DNA of 64,000 bases, taken from Hyphomicrobiales bacterium. GTDB lineage: Bacteria; Pseudomonadota; Alphaproteobacteria; Rhizobiales; Rhizobiaceae. The notes beneath the pieces are model-generated. The model was not told the DNA's origin. It saw only the letters and a list, made by a program, of their open reading frames with translations, and did no database searches. Positions 37,696 through 47,893 of this stretch are shown here, in pieces. The stretch spans positions 62,001-126,000 of the forward strand of contig UCHV01000018.1 of the NCBI GenBank assembly GCA_900472395.1. Reading direction: 5' to 3'. Positions within the stretch are counted from its first letter, which is position 1. Each line of letters opens with the position of its first letter. The translations under genes and the position numbers were made by a program.

Positions 37696-37825
37696 GCTCA
37701 CCTGTTCTTCAACGGCCATCCTGGCTATGGGATCAGGGATATGGGAAGCCCGGCGGACGAAAGCCAGCCGGGCCAATAACGAAGTAGCGGAAATCCCGAC
37801 ACATTCATGTCAGGATGCAATGCAA

Positions 37826-38935
37826 TCAGGCCGATGCAGCGACGAATTCTGCAAGAATTGCATCGCCCATTTCCGAAGTGCCGACCTGACGGCAACCTTC
37901 TCCCATGATGTCGCCGGTGCGGATACCCTTGTCGAGCACGGTCGCAATCGCCTTTTCCAGACGGTCGGCTTCAGTCACCATGTTAAAGGAATAACGCAGG
38001 CACATCGCGAAGGATGCGATCATTGCGATCGGGTTGGCAATGCCCTTGCCGGCGATATCCGGTGCCGAACCGTGGACGGGCTCGTAAAGTGCCTTGCGCT
38101 TGCCGCTATGGGTGTCGGGTGCGCCGAGCGAGGCGGATGGCAACATGCCGAGCGAGCCTGTCAGCATGGCGGCCACGTCGGACAACATGTCACCGAACAG
38201 GTTGTCGGTGACGATCACGTCGAACTGCTTGGGGGCGCGGACGAGCTGCATGCCGCCGGCATCGGCCAGCATATGCTCGAGCTTGACGTCGGAGTAGGAG
38301 CGTTTGTGGGTCTCGGTCACGACCTGGTTCCACAACACGCCCGACTTCATGACGTTGCGCTTTTCCATCGAGCAGACAGAATTCTGTCTCGTACGCGCCA
38401 GTTCGAAGGCGACGCCGGCGATGCGCTCGATTTCATAGGTATCGTATATCTGGGTGTCGATACCGCGCTTCTGGCCGTTGCCGAGATCGATGATCTCTTT
38501 CGGTTCACCGAAATAGACGCCGCCGGTCAGTTCGCGGACAATGAGAATGTCGAGGCCTTCGACCAGCTCCGGCTTCAGCGAGGAAGCGGAGGCAAGCGCT
38601 GGATAGCAGATCGCCGGACGCAGGTTGGCAAACAGCTGCATGTCCTTGCGGAGGCGCAGCAGGCCGGCTTCCGGACGAACTTCGTAAGGAACACTATCCC
38701 ATTTGGGACCGCCGACGGCACCGAAAAGCACGGCGTCCGCCGCCATCGCCTTGGCCATGTCTTCTTCCGAAATGGCAACGCCATGTGCGTCGTAGGCGCA
38801 GCCGCCGACCAGACCTTCATCGAGAACGAAGCCGGTGCCCATCGTGTCGTTCATATGGGCGATTATCTTGCGAACTTCGCCCATCGCCTCGGGGCCGATG
38901 CCGTCACCGGGAAGAAGGAATATAGTATTGGACAT
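37826..38935 (-). CDS. leuB: 3-isopropylmalate dehydrogenase
   Basis: A 369-residue LeuB that oxidatively decarboxylates 3-isopropylmalate in leucine synthesis. It opens with [17 protein letters not shown], has the substrate arginine region [17 protein letters not shown] near residue 98 and the NAD-binding [20 protein letters not shown] near 285. ATG 38935 fits the family; the frame open to 38962 is not conserved. It follows leuD after 173 bases containing a hairpin, so the two may share a processed transcript. Confidence 0.97.
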   Translation of the reverse strand: MSNTIFLLPGDGIGPEAMGEVRKIIAHMNDTMGTGFVLDEGLVGGCAYDAHGVAISEEDMAKAMAADAVLFGAVGGPKWDSVPYEVRPEAGLLRLRKDMQLFANLRPAICYPALASASSLKPELVEGLDILIVRELTGGVYFGEPKEIIDLGNGQKRGIDTQIYDTYEIERIAGVAFELARTRQNSVCSMEKRNVMKSGVLWNQVVTETHKRSYSDVKLEHMLADAGGMQLVRAPKQFDVIVTDNLFGDMLSDVAAMLTGSLGMLPSASLGAPDTHSGKRKALYEPVHGSAPDIAGKGIANPIAMIASFAMCLRYSFNMVTEADRLEKAIATVLDKGIRTGDIMGEGCRQVGTSEMGDAILAEFVAASA

Positions 38936-38994
38936 GATGTTCCCTTGCGTTCGCAGGCTCACCCTCCTTGCTTCGCATTCTGCGATGCCTGGAT

Positions 38995-39022
38995 CTCCGC
39001 CCGAACCTGCCGAAGGGCGGAG
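38995..39022 (-). promoter_or_regulatory. Hairpin between leuD and leuB
   Basis: CTCCGCCC and GGGCGGAG form a perfect 8-bp stem with a 12-base loop in the leuD-leuB gap. No U run follows on the minus strand. It may stabilise or process the transcript or partly terminate after leuD. Confidence 0.45.
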
Positions 39023-39108
39023 CCGGATATGACGTTTATCAGGCTGGAATGGGATACTGGAAGACGCCTGACGAAATCAGTTCCACGGTCGCGATGCGCA
39101 GTCCCTGA

Positions 39109-39714
39109 TCAAAGCCAGGGACGCTCGTTCTGCATCTTGTTTTCGAAACTGCCAATGCTGGCATCGTTCTTCAGCGTGGTGCCGATATCATCAAGGCCCT
39201 CGAGCATGATGTGCTTGCGCGCCGGATCGATATCGAAGGTGATGGACCCGCCATCCGGGCCGGAAATCGTCTGGGCTTCGAGATCGATCGACAGGATGGC
39301 ATTGGAGCCGCGCGAAGCGTCGTCCATCAGCTTGTCGAGATCGTCCTGGGAAACGACGATCGGCAGGATGCCGTTCTTGAAGCAGTTATTGTAGAAGATG
39401 TCGGCAAAAGACGTCGAGATCACGCAGCGGATGCCGAAGTCGAGCAAAGCCCATGGCGCGTGTTCACGCGAGGAGCCACAGCCGAAATTATCACCGGCAA
39501 CGATGATCTTGGCATTCTGATAAGCGGGTTTGTTGAGGACGAAATCAGCGTTCGGGCTGCCGTCCTCGTTATACCGGGCTTCCGCGAAAAGTCCCTTGCC
39601 AAGACCGGTGCGCTTGATCGTCTTCAGATAATCCTTTGGAATGATCATGTCCGTGTCGATATTGACGACCGGAAGCGGGGCGGCGACGCCGGTAAGGGTA
39701 GTGAACTTTTCCAT
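39109..39714 (-). CDS. leuD: 3-isopropylmalate dehydratase small subunit
   Basis: A 201-residue LeuD, the small subunit that with LeuC isomerises 2- to 3-isopropylmalate. The substrate-binding motif [20 protein letters not shown] is near residue 67, and the N-terminal [17 protein letters not shown] block near 16. ATG 39714 matches the family; 17 further in-frame codons run to 39765 without conservation. The large subunit leuC is not in the window. Confidence 0.96.
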   Translation of the reverse strand: MEKFTTLTGVAAPLPVVNIDTDMIIPKDYLKTIKRTGLGKGLFAEARYNEDGSPNADFVLNKPAYQNAKIIVAGDNFGCGSSREHAPWALLDFGIRCVISTSFADIFYNNCFKNGILPIVVSQDDLDKLMDDASRGSNAILSIDLEAQTISGPDGGSITFDIDPARKHIMLEGLDDIGTTLKNDASIGSFENKMQNERPWL

Positions 39715-39784
39715 GGCAAACCTTCGGATGGTCTTCTCGAGCAGAAGATCATGCCAATAGAGCAAAACCGCCCGGATTTGAAGG

Positions 39785-39830
39785 TCGATTCGTTTGCAAG
39801 CGGTACGGTACTCTACGGTACGCTTTCCGC
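39785..39830. repeat. ACGGTAC direct repeat upstream of leuD
   Basis: The run ACGGTACTCTACGGTACG holds two copies of ACGGTAC three bases apart, enclosed by an imperfect AGCG/CGCT dyad. It sits between the small membrane-protein gene and leuD. It could be an operator or the remains of a terminator; nothing more can be said. Confidence 0.3.
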
Positions 39831-40061
39831 TTACAGGTCGATGATCGTACCGCGGCCGTCATTCCAGACGCGCATATTGTCCTGCTTGGCGGTTTTGGCA
39901 CGCACCGGAACCGGTTTGAGGCGGGCCGAAAGCAGACGGATGCCGGTAAAGATTGCCAGCATGCCTGCGAAGGCAACGGTCAGAGACGCGGTGAGGACAG
40001 CCACAAATGCGATGACGGCGATGCCGGACAAAGCAAAAAAGACGGCGCGGATGTTCTGCAT
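39831..40061 (-). CDS. Small inner-membrane protein of unknown function
   Basis: A 76-residue protein with one long or two short hydrophobic segments ([18 protein letters not shown], then [16 protein letters not shown]), a basic stretch ([13 protein letters not shown]) and a polar tail [17 protein letters not shown] lies about ten bases before the ATG. I do not recognise a family. It is co-directional with leuD, 116 bases upstream, and divergent from the CitE-like gene. The compositional pattern and start signal support a real gene. Confidence 0.65.
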   Translation of the reverse strand: MQNIRAVFFALSGIAVIAFVAVLTASLTVAFAGMLAIFTGIRLLSARLKPVPVRAKTAKQDNMRVWNDGRGTIIDL

Positions 40062-40106
40062 GATTGTAAAATCCCTTTCGATACAGGCAATGTGGTCCTT
40101 TCCCGT

Positions 40107-40171
40107 ATGGCTTGCAAGGGTCTGTCCCGACGCAAGCCATCAAAGGCCGATCACGTTATTGCGTGTCGGCC
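40107..40171 (+). promoter_or_regulatory. Paired strong hairpins upstream of the CitE-like gene
   Basis: First hairpin: ATGGCTTGC/GCAAGCCAT, perfect 9 bp with a 16-base loop (40107-40140). Second: GGCCGA-(T)-CACG / CGTG-TCGGCC, 10 bp with one bulged T and a 6-base loop (40145-40171). They are separated by four bases and end 21 bases before the ATG at 40193. This is a structured leader or a small RNA; I cannot match it to a known class. Confidence 0.55.
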
Positions 40172-40192
40172 GAAAGCTTGGCACAAAGTGGC

Positions 40193-41089
40193 ATGCCCAA
40201 TCCTTCAGATATTGTCCGCCTGCGCCGGTCTGTTCTCAGTGTTCCTGCCATCAACCGACGCGCACTCGACAAGACGCATGAACTTGATTGCGACGCGGTT
40301 ATTTTTGATCTGGAAGATTCCGTCGCTCCGGAAAAAAAGGCCGAAGCGCGTGATAATCTTCGCCGGTTTTTCCAGGAAACGCCTTTAGTAGGCAAGGAAG
40401 CCATCATACGCATCAACGCGCTCGATTCCGATTTCGGCGCCGAAGATATCGAGCTCGTCCGCGATATCGTGCCGGATGCGGTCGCTCTGCCCAAGGTCGA
40501 CGACATCTCCATTCTCACCGAGGTCGAAGCAAGGTTTGCGCAAACATCGCCGGAACTGCGGCTTTGGGCGATGATGGAAACCGCGCGCGGTATCGTCAAT
40601 GCGGCCGATATCGCTCGAGCGGCACATGGGACCAACAGCAGGCTCGATTGTTTCGTGATTGGTCTCAACGATCTTCGCAAGGATACCGGCGTACCTGCCC
40701 GGCCCGGACGCACCTATCTCGTTCCCTGGATGATGCAGGTTGTGCTGGCCGCCCGTGCCTATGGCCTGGATGTTATCGACAGTGTCTTCAACGATTTCCG
40801 GGATGCTTCGGTTTTCGAGGCGGAATGCGAGCAAGGGCGGGACATGGGATTTGACGGCAAGATGCTGATCCACCCGGCTCAGATCGAAACCGCCAATCAG
40901 ACCTTTGGTCCCTCACAGGAAGCGTTGGAAGAGGCGCGGGCGATCATTGCCGCTTTTGCCCGGCCGGAAGCCGGGGATCTCAACGTCATCACCATGGATG
41001 GCCGCATGGTTGAACGCCTGCATATGGTGCAGGCGAAAAAACTGGTCGCACAGGCAAATCGCATTGCAGAGCGAGGAAAACGCGCATGA
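40193..41089 (+). CDS. HpcH/HpaI-family CoA ester lyase (CitE/malyl-CoA-type)
   Basis: A 298-residue TIM-barrel protein of the citrate-lyase beta-subunit/malyl-CoA lyase family. Motifs: RRSVLSVPAINRRALDK, the metal-binding DAVIFDLEDSVAPEKK near residue 38, LWAMMETARGI with the conserved glutamate near 125, and GFDGKMLIHPAQIE near 225. Close relatives cleave or hydrolyse malyl-CoA or beta-methylmalyl-CoA; which one applies here is not decided by sequence. ATG 40193 gives the family N-terminus although its ribosome binding site is weak. It overlaps the DUF1737 gene by four bases. Confidence 0.85.
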   Translation: MPNPSDIVRLRRSVLSVPAINRRALDKTHELDCDAVIFDLEDSVAPEKKAEARDNLRRFFQETPLVGKEAIIRINALDSDFGAEDIELVRDIVPDAVALPKVDDISILTEVEARFAQTSPELRLWAMMETARGIVNAADIARAAHGTNSRLDCFVIGLNDLRKDTGVPARPGRTYLVPWMMQVVLAARAYGLDVIDSVFNDFRDASVFEAECEQGRDMGFDGKMLIHPAQIETANQTFGPSQEALEEARAIIAAFARPEAGDLNVITMDGRMVERLHMVQAKKLVAQANRIAERGKRA

Positions 41090-41292
41090 AACTTTATCGA
41101 CTTCTCACCGGGCCAGATGACGCCGCCTTTTGTCACAAGGTGACATTGGCCCTGAACAAGGGCTGGGAACTGGCGGGTTCTCCAGCTTATGCCTTTAATG
41201 CCAAGACGGGTGAAATGCAGTGTGCCCAGCCCGTGACCAAGACGGTCGAAGGCAAGGACTACCACCCCGATATGAAGCTCGGCGAACAATAA
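41086..41292 (+). CDS. DUF1737 small protein
   Basis: A 68-residue protein matching DUF1737: it opens MKLYRLLTGPDDAAFCHKVTLALNKGWEL and contains CAQPVTK. The start ATGA overlaps the stop of the CitE-like gene, so translation is coupled and a functional link is reasonable. The family has no assigned function. Confidence 0.85.
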   Translation: MKLYRLLTGPDDAAFCHKVTLALNKGWELAGSPAYAFNAKTGEMQCAQPVTKTVEGKDYHPDMKLGEQ

Positions 41293-41306
41293 GCGGGTTT
41301 TCGGTC

Positions 41307-41747
41307 TCAGCGCCCAATGGCGGCCGCATCGGCGCTTTCCTCGATGCGCTCCATGTCGTCATCGCTGAGGCCGAAATGATGGCCGATTTCATGGATCAAC
41401 ACATGGGTGATGATATCGCCCAGTGTTTCCTCGTTTTCCGCCCAGTAATCGAGAATAGGCCGACGATAAAGCCGGATACGGTTCGGCAATTCGCCGGTCT
41501 CGACGGTAAAACGTTCGGAAATGCCCCGGCCTTCAAACAGGCCGAGCAGATCGAAAGGCGTCTCCAGAGCCATGTCTTCAAAAACGTCGTCGTCGGGGAA
41601 GTCCTCGACCTCGATCGTCAGATTGGCAGTGAGCGCTCTGAATTCCGCAGGCAAGAGACCATAGGCTTCGATCGCAAGCGATTCAAAGGCATTGATGGTG
41701 GGCGCATGGCGATCACGCCAATCGTCTGTCTGGTCGATACGGGCCAT
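41307..41747 (-). CDS. Zincin-like metallopeptidase family protein
   Basis: A 146-residue protein with the zinc motif HVLIHEIGHHFGLSDDDME (HExxH with a downstream Asp/Glu cluster) near residue 116. Earlier blocks include IEVEDFPDD and RIRLYRRPILDYW. It belongs to the small single-domain metallopeptidase family once listed as DUF1025. AAGGAG lies five bases before the ATG. Substrate unknown. It is convergent with DUF1737 and divergent from imuA. Confidence 0.87.
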   Translation of the reverse strand: MARIDQTDDWRDRHAPTINAFESLAIEAYGLLPAEFRALTANLTIEVEDFPDDDVFEDMALETPFDLLGLFEGRGISERFTVETGELPNRIRLYRRPILDYWAENEETLGDIITHVLIHEIGHHFGLSDDDMERIEESADAAAIGR

Positions 41748-41881
41748 GGGTACTCCTTATGGCCATGGATATATGCTTTTTGAGAAAATTTTTCGAGTGC
41801 GGATTCAATGGTCCACATCATCACGGATGGGAATCATTTCACATTGCTGTTGACTCCTCAAGTCAGCTCTGGAATCCATAG

Positions 41882-41896
41882 GAACATAAAGTGAAC
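41882..41896 (+). promoter_or_regulatory. LexA (SOS) box upstream of imuA
   Basis: GAACATAAAGTGAAC is GAAC-N7-GAAC, the direct-repeat LexA site of Alphaproteobacteria (complement GTTC-N7-GTTC), 22 bases before the imuA ATG. It predicts DNA-damage induction of the whole imuA-imuB-dnaE2 cassette. Confidence 0.9.
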
Positions 41897-41918
41897 ATAT
41901 CCACATGGAGCGGACGTC

Positions 41919-42866
41919 ATGGCTGGGAAAGCTGTGGCGCAGGAGACAGTTTTTGCCCTGCGTGAAACCATCGCCCGTATGGAGGGCAAAGATATCCGGG
42001 CATTCGATGGATCGGATGACAGGGCAGATAATATAGCTGCCTTGAGGGACAAGCGCGAGCGGCTTTCCTTCGGGATCGATGTTCTCGATCAGGCACTGGA
42101 GGGTGGTTTGCCCCTGGATGGGCTGACCGAAATCCGCACAAGCGCCATGAAGGATGCAAGTGCTGCCAGCGGCTTTGTTTTGGCGGTTTCTGCATTGCTG
42201 CAAAACCCGAAGGAGAAGCTGCATGAATTGACTGTGTGCGGATTGCCGATCCTCTGGATTGCCGATCGCCTCGCAGTTCTCGAGGCCGGCATGCCTTATG
42301 CGCTGGGCATTGCGGATTTCGGACTAAAACCGCAGGCCTTTCTGCACGCCCGGCCACGCAGGCTGGAAGATGCGCTTTGGTTGGCGGAAGCGGCGGCGGC
42401 AAGCGGCGCTTTTTCGATGACGGTGCTGGAGGTCTGCGGCAACCTCAAGCATTTCGGTCTCACCGAAAGCCGGAGGTTGAGCCTTCGTGCCAAGGCATCA
42501 GGTCGGCCTTTGTTCGTCCTTAGGCAGGCCGGAGAGGAAGAGGCAAGCAGCGCCGACTTCCGTTTTCTGGTCGAAACTGCGCCGGCAGCAAACCGGTATC
42601 TCACTGACGGAACCGTGCTTGGCGGCAGCATAGGACATTCCGTCTTTCGTCTCACCCTCGAACGGAGCCGCAATCCGGCTCCATTCTCTCTGCTCCTGGA
42701 ATGGAATTCCCATGATCGCCGCCTCTCACGCGTTCACGCGCCAGCCAAATCTGTCCCCGCAGTCCGGCCGTCAGCGCATTCTGGCCCTGACTTTTCCGCG
42801 CTTGTCGATCGATCGGGTGTTGCGGCGAAATTGGGGACACGCCTGGCGTTCGACCGGGCGTCCTGA
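41919..42866 (+). CDS. imuA: Inducible mutagenesis protein ImuA
   Basis: A 315-residue RecA/SulA-like protein of the ImuA family, first gene of the error-prone repair cassette. Recognisable blocks are LSFGIDVLDQALEGGLPLDGLTEI near residue 48 and ILWIADRLAVLEAGMPYALGI near 110. ImuA acts with ImuB and DnaE2 in damage-induced mutagenesis. The last 51 codons (from 42712) overlap the start of imuB in another frame, and the tail there is Pro/Ser/Ala-rich, so its sequence is probably dictated by imuB. Confidence 0.92.
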   Translation: MAGKAVAQETVFALRETIARMEGKDIRAFDGSDDRADNIAALRDKRERLSFGIDVLDQALEGGLPLDGLTEIRTSAMKDASAASGFVLAVSALLQNPKEKLHELTVCGLPILWIADRLAVLEAGMPYALGIADFGLKPQAFLHARPRRLEDALWLAEAAAASGAFSMTVLEVCGNLKHFGLTESRRLSLRAKASGRPLFVLRQAGEEEASSADFRFLVETAPAANRYLTDGTVLGGSIGHSVFRLTLERSRNPAPFSLLLEWNSHDRRLSRVHAPAKSVPAVRPSAHSGPDFSALVDRSGVAAKLGTRLAFDRAS

Positions 42867-44325
42867 AACCGGCCCTGTCGTCTGCGTCGCGCATGTCGAC
42901 AATACTTTGAGGCTTGTTAACTGTGATGACGAAGCCGCCCGGCTCGGTCTGCGGCAGGGCCAGGGACTGGCTGAGGCCCGTGCCATCTGCCCCAATGTGA
43001 TCGTTATCGATGAAGATCAGGCTGCCGACCATCGGCTGCTTGAGGGCCTTGCCGACTGGTGCGATCGCTATACGCCTCTCGTGGCGCTGGAAGGACGCAA
43101 TGGTCTCTTTCTCGATATTACCGGCTGCGCCCATCTTATGGGCGGTGAAGCAGCCCTGCTGGAAGATATTCTCAGGCGCCTTGGCCAGATGGGTTTCGAG
43201 GTGCGTGGCGCGGTCTCCTCCTCTCCCGGCCTGTCCTGGGCGATCTGCCATTATGGCGGCAACTGCATCGTCAGCGATGAAGACCGGGAAGAAATGCTGG
43301 CGCCGCTGCCGGTGGCAGCTTTGCGGCTCGATCAGAATACGGTCGCGGCTCTGCACAAACTGGGGCTGAAGCGGGTTGCGGATCTCATGCGGACGCCGCG
43401 CGCACCGCTTGCTCGGCGTTTCGGTACCGAAGTATTGCTGCGGCTCGATCAGGCTCGGGGCGATGACGAGGAACCCGTGTCGCCGCGCCGGCCGGTCGCC
43501 AGCCTGTCGGCGGAACGTCGCCTTGCCGATCCGATCCAGTCGGAAGAGGACATTCTTTTCGTAACGCGGCAGATCGCCCAGTGCCTGCTGTCCGGTCTTC
43601 AAGCACGTGGTGCCGGAGGGCGCCTGTTCGAGCTTGTGCTGTTTCGTGTCGACGGCCAGGTTTCGCGAATTTCGGCTGGTGCCTCGCGCCCGTTGCGGGA
43701 TATGGACAGGATTACAGCGCTGTTCACAGAACGGCTCGCTGGCCTGCAGGATCATCTCGATGCCGGCTTCGGTTACGAGATTCTGCGGCTCAATGTGCTG
43801 CATCATGAACCTTTCGAAAACGTGCAGTCCGATCTTGCGGCCACGGATCACAAACAGCTGTCGCTCTCGACTTTCGTGGATCAGGTTTCAGCCCGCCTCG
43901 GGCCGGACTGTCTTCAGACCTATCAGTTACGCGAAAGCCATATCCCGGAACGGGCAGAAACCTTCGTGTCTGCCATTGAGGCTTTGCCGCTGGACAAGCA
44001 GATGCCGAGAGCGCTGCAAGTGGTTTCCCGCAGCGAAAGGCCTATCCGTCTTTTTCGCATGCCGGAGCCGCTGGAAAGTTTTGCCGCGGAAATCCCGGAC
44101 GGACCGCCGACCCGTTTTCGTTGGCGTCGCCTCACCCATCAGGTTGCGCGGGCGGAGCGACCGGAACGGCTCAGCCCCGAATGGTGGCTGGATGACAAGC
44201 AGGCTGCAACACGGGATTATTTCCGATTGGAATCCACTGCCGGTTATCGATTCTGGGTTTACCGGGAAGGTCTTTATGATCGTGATCCCACGCAACGATG
44301 GTTCATACATGGTCTTTTTGCATGA
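42712..44325 (+). CDS. imuB: Y-family polymerase-like protein ImuB
   Basis: A 537-residue ImuB. The Y-family palm is recognisable ([19 protein letters not shown] near residue 21, [22 protein letters not shown] near 123), but the catalytic carboxylates are altered, as is usual for ImuB, which serves as a scaffold linking DnaE2 to the beta clamp. The conserved core starts at about codon 21, so ATG 42712 is needed even though it makes a 155-base overlap with imuA. The stop overlaps dnaE2 (ATGA). Confidence 0.93.
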   Translation: MIAASHAFTRQPNLSPQSGRQRILALTFPRLSIDRVLRRNWGHAWRSTGRPETGPVVCVAHVDNTLRLVNCDDEAARLGLRQGQGLAEARAICPNVIVIDEDQAADHRLLEGLADWCDRYTPLVALEGRNGLFLDITGCAHLMGGEAALLEDILRRLGQMGFEVRGAVSSSPGLSWAICHYGGNCIVSDEDREEMLAPLPVAALRLDQNTVAALHKLGLKRVADLMRTPRAPLARRFGTEVLLRLDQARGDDEEPVSPRRPVASLSAERRLADPIQSEEDILFVTRQIAQCLLSGLQARGAGGRLFELVLFRVDGQVSRISAGASRPLRDMDRITALFTERLAGLQDHLDAGFGYEILRLNVLHHEPFENVQSDLAATDHKQLSLSTFVDQVSARLGPDCLQTYQLRESHIPERAETFVSAIEALPLDKQMPRALQVVSRSERPIRLFRMPEPLESFAAEIPDGPPTRFRWRRLTHQVARAERPERLSPEWWLDDKQAATRDYFRLESTAGYRFWVYREGLYDRDPTQRWFIHGLFA

Positions 44326-47300
44326 GCAGCGAACCGCGTTTCTTCGAAATTGGCGCGCGCACCAATTTTTCCTTTCTGGAAGGGGCAGCCCGGCCGGAAG
44401 AGATGATGTTGATCGCGGGCGCGCTTGAACTGTCGGGTATCGGCATTGCCGACCGCAATACCGTGGCGGGGGTCGTTCGTGCCCATAATTACCTGCGTGA
44501 AATGCACGAGATCCATGACCGCCAGCGCAAAGAGGGCGTGAAGGACGATGAGATGGCGATGCCTTTTCCTTCGCCTTTCCAGCCGGGCGCGCGCCTGGTG
44601 TTTTCCGACGCAACGCCTGACATCCTTGCATATCCCCGTAATCGCAAGGGCTGGGCCAATCTCTGCCGGCTGCTCAGTCGCGGCAATCTGAGGACGACGA
44701 AAGGCAGTTGCATTCTGGAAGAATGGGATATTCTGGAATGGGGCTCGGAGATGATGCTTGCCGTCATTGCCGATCCTGTTCGCCCGTCGGAAAGCGCTGA
44801 CAGTGAAACGCTTGAATCTGTGCTTGCTCTTTTGAAAGAGCGTTTCGGCAATGCTGTTTATCTCGTCCTGTCGCCCGCTTATGATGGCAGGGACGCGATG
44901 ACCATGGCGAACCTGGCACGGATTGCAGCCCGCACCGGTATTCCGCTGATCGCATCCAATCAGCCGCTCTACCATCTGCCGGATCGTAAACCGCTTTCGG
45001 ATGTGGTGACGGCGATACGGGAACATGTGACGGTCGCAAAAGCCGGTTTTCGCCTTGCCCCGAATGCCGAACGGCATTTGAAACAGGGGCGTGAAATGGC
45101 ACGTGTTCTTCGGAATTATCCGCAAGCAATCGCCAATACGGAGCAATTTTTCGCAGCATTGAAATTTTCGCTGGATGAGCTTCAGCACAATTATCCTGAC
45201 GAAAGCATTGGCGGCGAAATGCCGAGCGAAACGTTGGAAAGATTGACCTGGGAGGGGGCCGGCAAACGATATCCAGATGGCATTTCGTCCAAGGTGAAGC
45301 AGGCCATCGTCAGCGAGTTAAATCTCATTCGGGAAAAGGAATACGAAGCCTATTTTCTCACGGTCCGCCATATCGTGTGGCACGCGCGGCATGTGTTGAA
45401 GGTTCTTTGCCAGGGGCGGGGTTCGGCTGCAAATTCTGCCGTATGTTATTGTCTCGGCATTACCGAAGTGGATCCGGAAAATTCGACCCTTCTGTTCGAA
45501 CGTTTCATCTCGACGGAACGCGATGAGCCGCCGGATATCGATGTCGATTTCGAACACGAACGGCGCGAAGAGGTCATTCAATATATCTATGAGCATTACG
45601 GTTTTCGTCATGCGGGCCTGACGGCGGCGGTCACCAGTTACAGGACCCGCATGGCAGGACGCGAAGTTGCCAAGGCGTTTGGCCTTTCGGAAGACGTACA
45701 GGCGGCCTTGTCGAGCACGGTCTGGGGCTGGTCGCAGGAGGGCGTGACGGAGAGGGATGCCAAGGCGGCCGGTCTTGATCTTGAGGACAAGACGACACTC
45801 AAGGTCATGAAATACGCAAGGGAACTGATGGGGTTTCCGCGGCATCTGACCCAGCATGTCGGGGGCTTTCTCATCACCCGCGACCGGCTGGACGAGGTCG
45901 TGCCGATCATGCCGACGGCAATGCCTGGGCGATACATGATCGAATGGGACAAGGACGATCTCGATACGCTGAAACTGTTGAAAATCGACATTCTCGCGCT
46001 TGGGATGCTGACTTGCCTTCGCAAGGCATTTGACCTGATGCGAGAGCATTATGGGCGAAACGAAACCCTTGCAGGCCTCAACGCCGGCAACCGGCCGGAA
46101 GTCTACGACATGATCTGCCGTGCCGATACGATCGGTGTTTTCCAGATCGAAAGCCGGGCGCAGATGAGCATGTTGCCGCGGCTGCGACCACGGGTATTTT
46201 ATGACCTTGTCGTCGAGGTGGCGATCGTCCGGCCTGGCCCGATCCAGGGCAACATGGTGCATCCCTATCTGAAGCGGCGTGAGGATGTGAGGGACAAGCG
46301 CCCGATCTCGTATCCAAGCCCGGAACTCAAGGAAGTCTTGAAGCGGACACTGGGCATACCGCTGTTTCAGGAGCAGGCGATGCAGATTGCCATCACTGCT
46401 GCCGGTTTCACGCCCGCCAAGGCCGATGCGTTGCGCCGCTCGATGGCAACCTTCAAACGTTCTGGACGTGTCAACTCGTTCAGGAAGGACATGATCGATG
46501 GCATGCTCAAGAACAATTATCCGCTCGAATTTGCCGAAAGTTGTTTCAAGCAGATCGAAGGTTTTGCCGAATACGGCTTTCCGGAAAGCCATGCGGCCTC
46601 TTTTGCTTTGCTCGTCTACGTATCTTCGTGGATCAAGACCTTTTATCCTGACGTCTTTTGTACAGCTTTGCTCAATTCCCAGCCGATGGGGTTTTATGCG
46701 CCTTCGCAGCTTGTACGGGATGCGCGCGAACATGGCGTCGAGGTGTTGCCGGTCGATATCAATGCGTCCGATTGGGATAGTACCTTGCTCAAAACGTCAT
46801 TCGACCGCACGAAAATAGATCGCCGCCACGTTGAAATGCGCAATGTTATCTTGACCGAACACGCCGTGCGGCTGGGCTTGCGTCAGGTAAAAGGGCTTTC
46901 GGAAAAAGCAATGCGCGAAAAGCTGGTCGGCAATCGTGGTGGGCGTTATCATTCGGTTCGTGATCTGTGGCTGCGTTCAGGCCTGGAAAAGGCAGATATC
47001 GAAAAGCTTGCCGATGCGGATGCCTTTCGCTCAATCGGCCTGTCTCGCCGTGAAGCGCTTTGGGCCGTGCGAGCGCTCGATGTCAAAAGCGCTGCCGAAA
47101 AGCTGCCGCTGTTCGATCAGGTTGCGCATCTCGATCTGCAGCCGGAGCCGGAAACACGACTTCCCGCAATGTTGCCTGGGGAGGAAGTTATCGAGGATTA
47201 TCGCGCGCTATCACTGTCGCTCAAGGCGCATCCCGTTTCATTCCTGCGAGATCGGCTCCAGGAGATGAATGTTTGTCGCAGCGTCGATCTTCTCAACGTC

Positions 47301-47744
47301 CGCAGTGGGAGAAAGGTTACGATCGCCGGCCTCGTTCTGGTGCGTCAGCGACCCGGCTCGGCGAACGGCGTCATTTTCATGACGCTCGAAGATGAGACAG
47401 GAGTAGCCAACGCAATCGTCTGGCCAAAGATATTTGAAAAATATCGGTCAATCGTCATGGGCGCGCGTCTGGTCAAGATTTTCGGCCGCCTGCAAAGTCA
47501 GAGCGGCGTGATCCACACGGTTGTCGAGCATATCGAAGACCTGACGCAGATGTTGGGCTTGCTTCAAACAGAAGTCCGTCGTTTTGCCGCTTTGAAGCGG
47601 GCGGATGAAGCCCTGCAAGGGCCGCGCCCCGATCCCCGGCAGTCGCAACAGCGGAAAAACGCATATGGTGAAGGAGGCCCGCACCCTGTCCAACCCGGCT
47701 CCGAGCCCGCGCGAGTGATGCCGAGAGGGCGAAATTTTCATTGA
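44322..47744 (+). CDS. dnaE2: Error-prone DNA polymerase DnaE2 (ImuC)
   Basis: A 1140-residue C-family polymerase. The N-terminal PHP domain ([21 protein letters not shown]) lacks the full metal set of proofreading PHP domains as in other DnaE2 proteins; the palm aspartates are in [20 protein letters not shown] near residue 405, and an OB-fold follows near 1000 ([18 protein letters not shown]). It performs translesion synthesis with ImuA and ImuB. ATG 44322 overlaps the imuB stop; the upstream in-frame start at 44298 is less likely. Confidence 0.96.
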   Translation: MSSEPRFFEIGARTNFSFLEGAARPEEMMLIAGALELSGIGIADRNTVAGVVRAHNYLREMHEIHDRQRKEGVKDDEMAMPFPSPFQPGARLVFSDATPDILAYPRNRKGWANLCRLLSRGNLRTTKGSCILEEWDILEWGSEMMLAVIADPVRPSESADSETLESVLALLKERFGNAVYLVLSPAYDGRDAMTMANLARIAARTGIPLIASNQPLYHLPDRKPLSDVVTAIREHVTVAKAGFRLAPNAERHLKQGREMARVLRNYPQAIANTEQFFAALKFSLDELQHNYPDESIGGEMPSETLERLTWEGAGKRYPDGISSKVKQAIVSELNLIREKEYEAYFLTVRHIVWHARHVLKVLCQGRGSAANSAVCYCLGITEVDPENSTLLFERFISTERDEPPDIDVDFEHERREEVIQYIYEHYGFRHAGLTAAVTSYRTRMAGREVAKAFGLSEDVQAALSSTVWGWSQEGVTERDAKAAGLDLEDKTTLKVMKYARELMGFPRHLTQHVGGFLITRDRLDEVVPIMPTAMPGRYMIEWDKDDLDTLKLLKIDILALGMLTCLRKAFDLMREHYGRNETLAGLNAGNRPEVYDMICRADTIGVFQIESRAQMSMLPRLRPRVFYDLVVEVAIVRPGPIQGNMVHPYLKRREDVRDKRPISYPSPELKEVLKRTLGIPLFQEQAMQIAITAAGFTPAKADALRRSMATFKRSGRVNSFRKDMIDGMLKNNYPLEFAESCFKQIEGFAEYGFPESHAASFALLVYVSSWIKTFYPDVFCTALLNSQPMGFYAPSQLVRDAREHGVEVLPVDINASDWDSTLLKTSFDRTKIDRRHVEMRNVILTEHAVRLGLRQVKGLSEKAMREKLVGNRGGRYHSVRDLWLRSGLEKADIEKLADADAFRSIGLSRREALWAVRALDVKSAAEKLPLFDQVAHLDLQPEPETRLPAMLPGEEVIEDYRALSLSLKAHPVSFLRDRLQEMNVCRSVDLLNVRSGRKVTIAGLVLVRQRPGSANGVIFMTLEDETGVANAIVWPKIFEKYRSIVMGARLVKIFGRLQSQSGVIHTVVEHIEDLTQMLGLLQTEVRRFAALKRADEALQGPRPDPRQSQQRKNAYGEGGPHPVQPGSEPARVMPRGRNFH

Positions 47745-47893
47745 TCACGCGAATTTTTATGCCCATTCCATGCGAGTGACCGCGCCTTGCCATATCCGCA
47801 TATTAGCACGAATGATTCATTTTCTTGACATTTATGCCCTTGTTTGGGAAAGAAAGCGGATAAGCTAGGTCATGTTTCTGGATCGACCCGAAA

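Noticed and set aside
37598-39394. 598-codon plus-strand frame across leuB
   Set aside because: Antisense shadow of leuB and the leuD-leuB gap; composition is not protein-like.
39715-39765. Leucine leader peptide upstream of leuD (in-frame LLL run)
   Set aside because: The frame runs without a stop into leuD, so it is only a 5' extension and not a separate leader peptide.
47745-47893. Irr (ICE) or RirA (IRO) iron box before bfd
   Set aside because: No adequate match to either motif could be seen.
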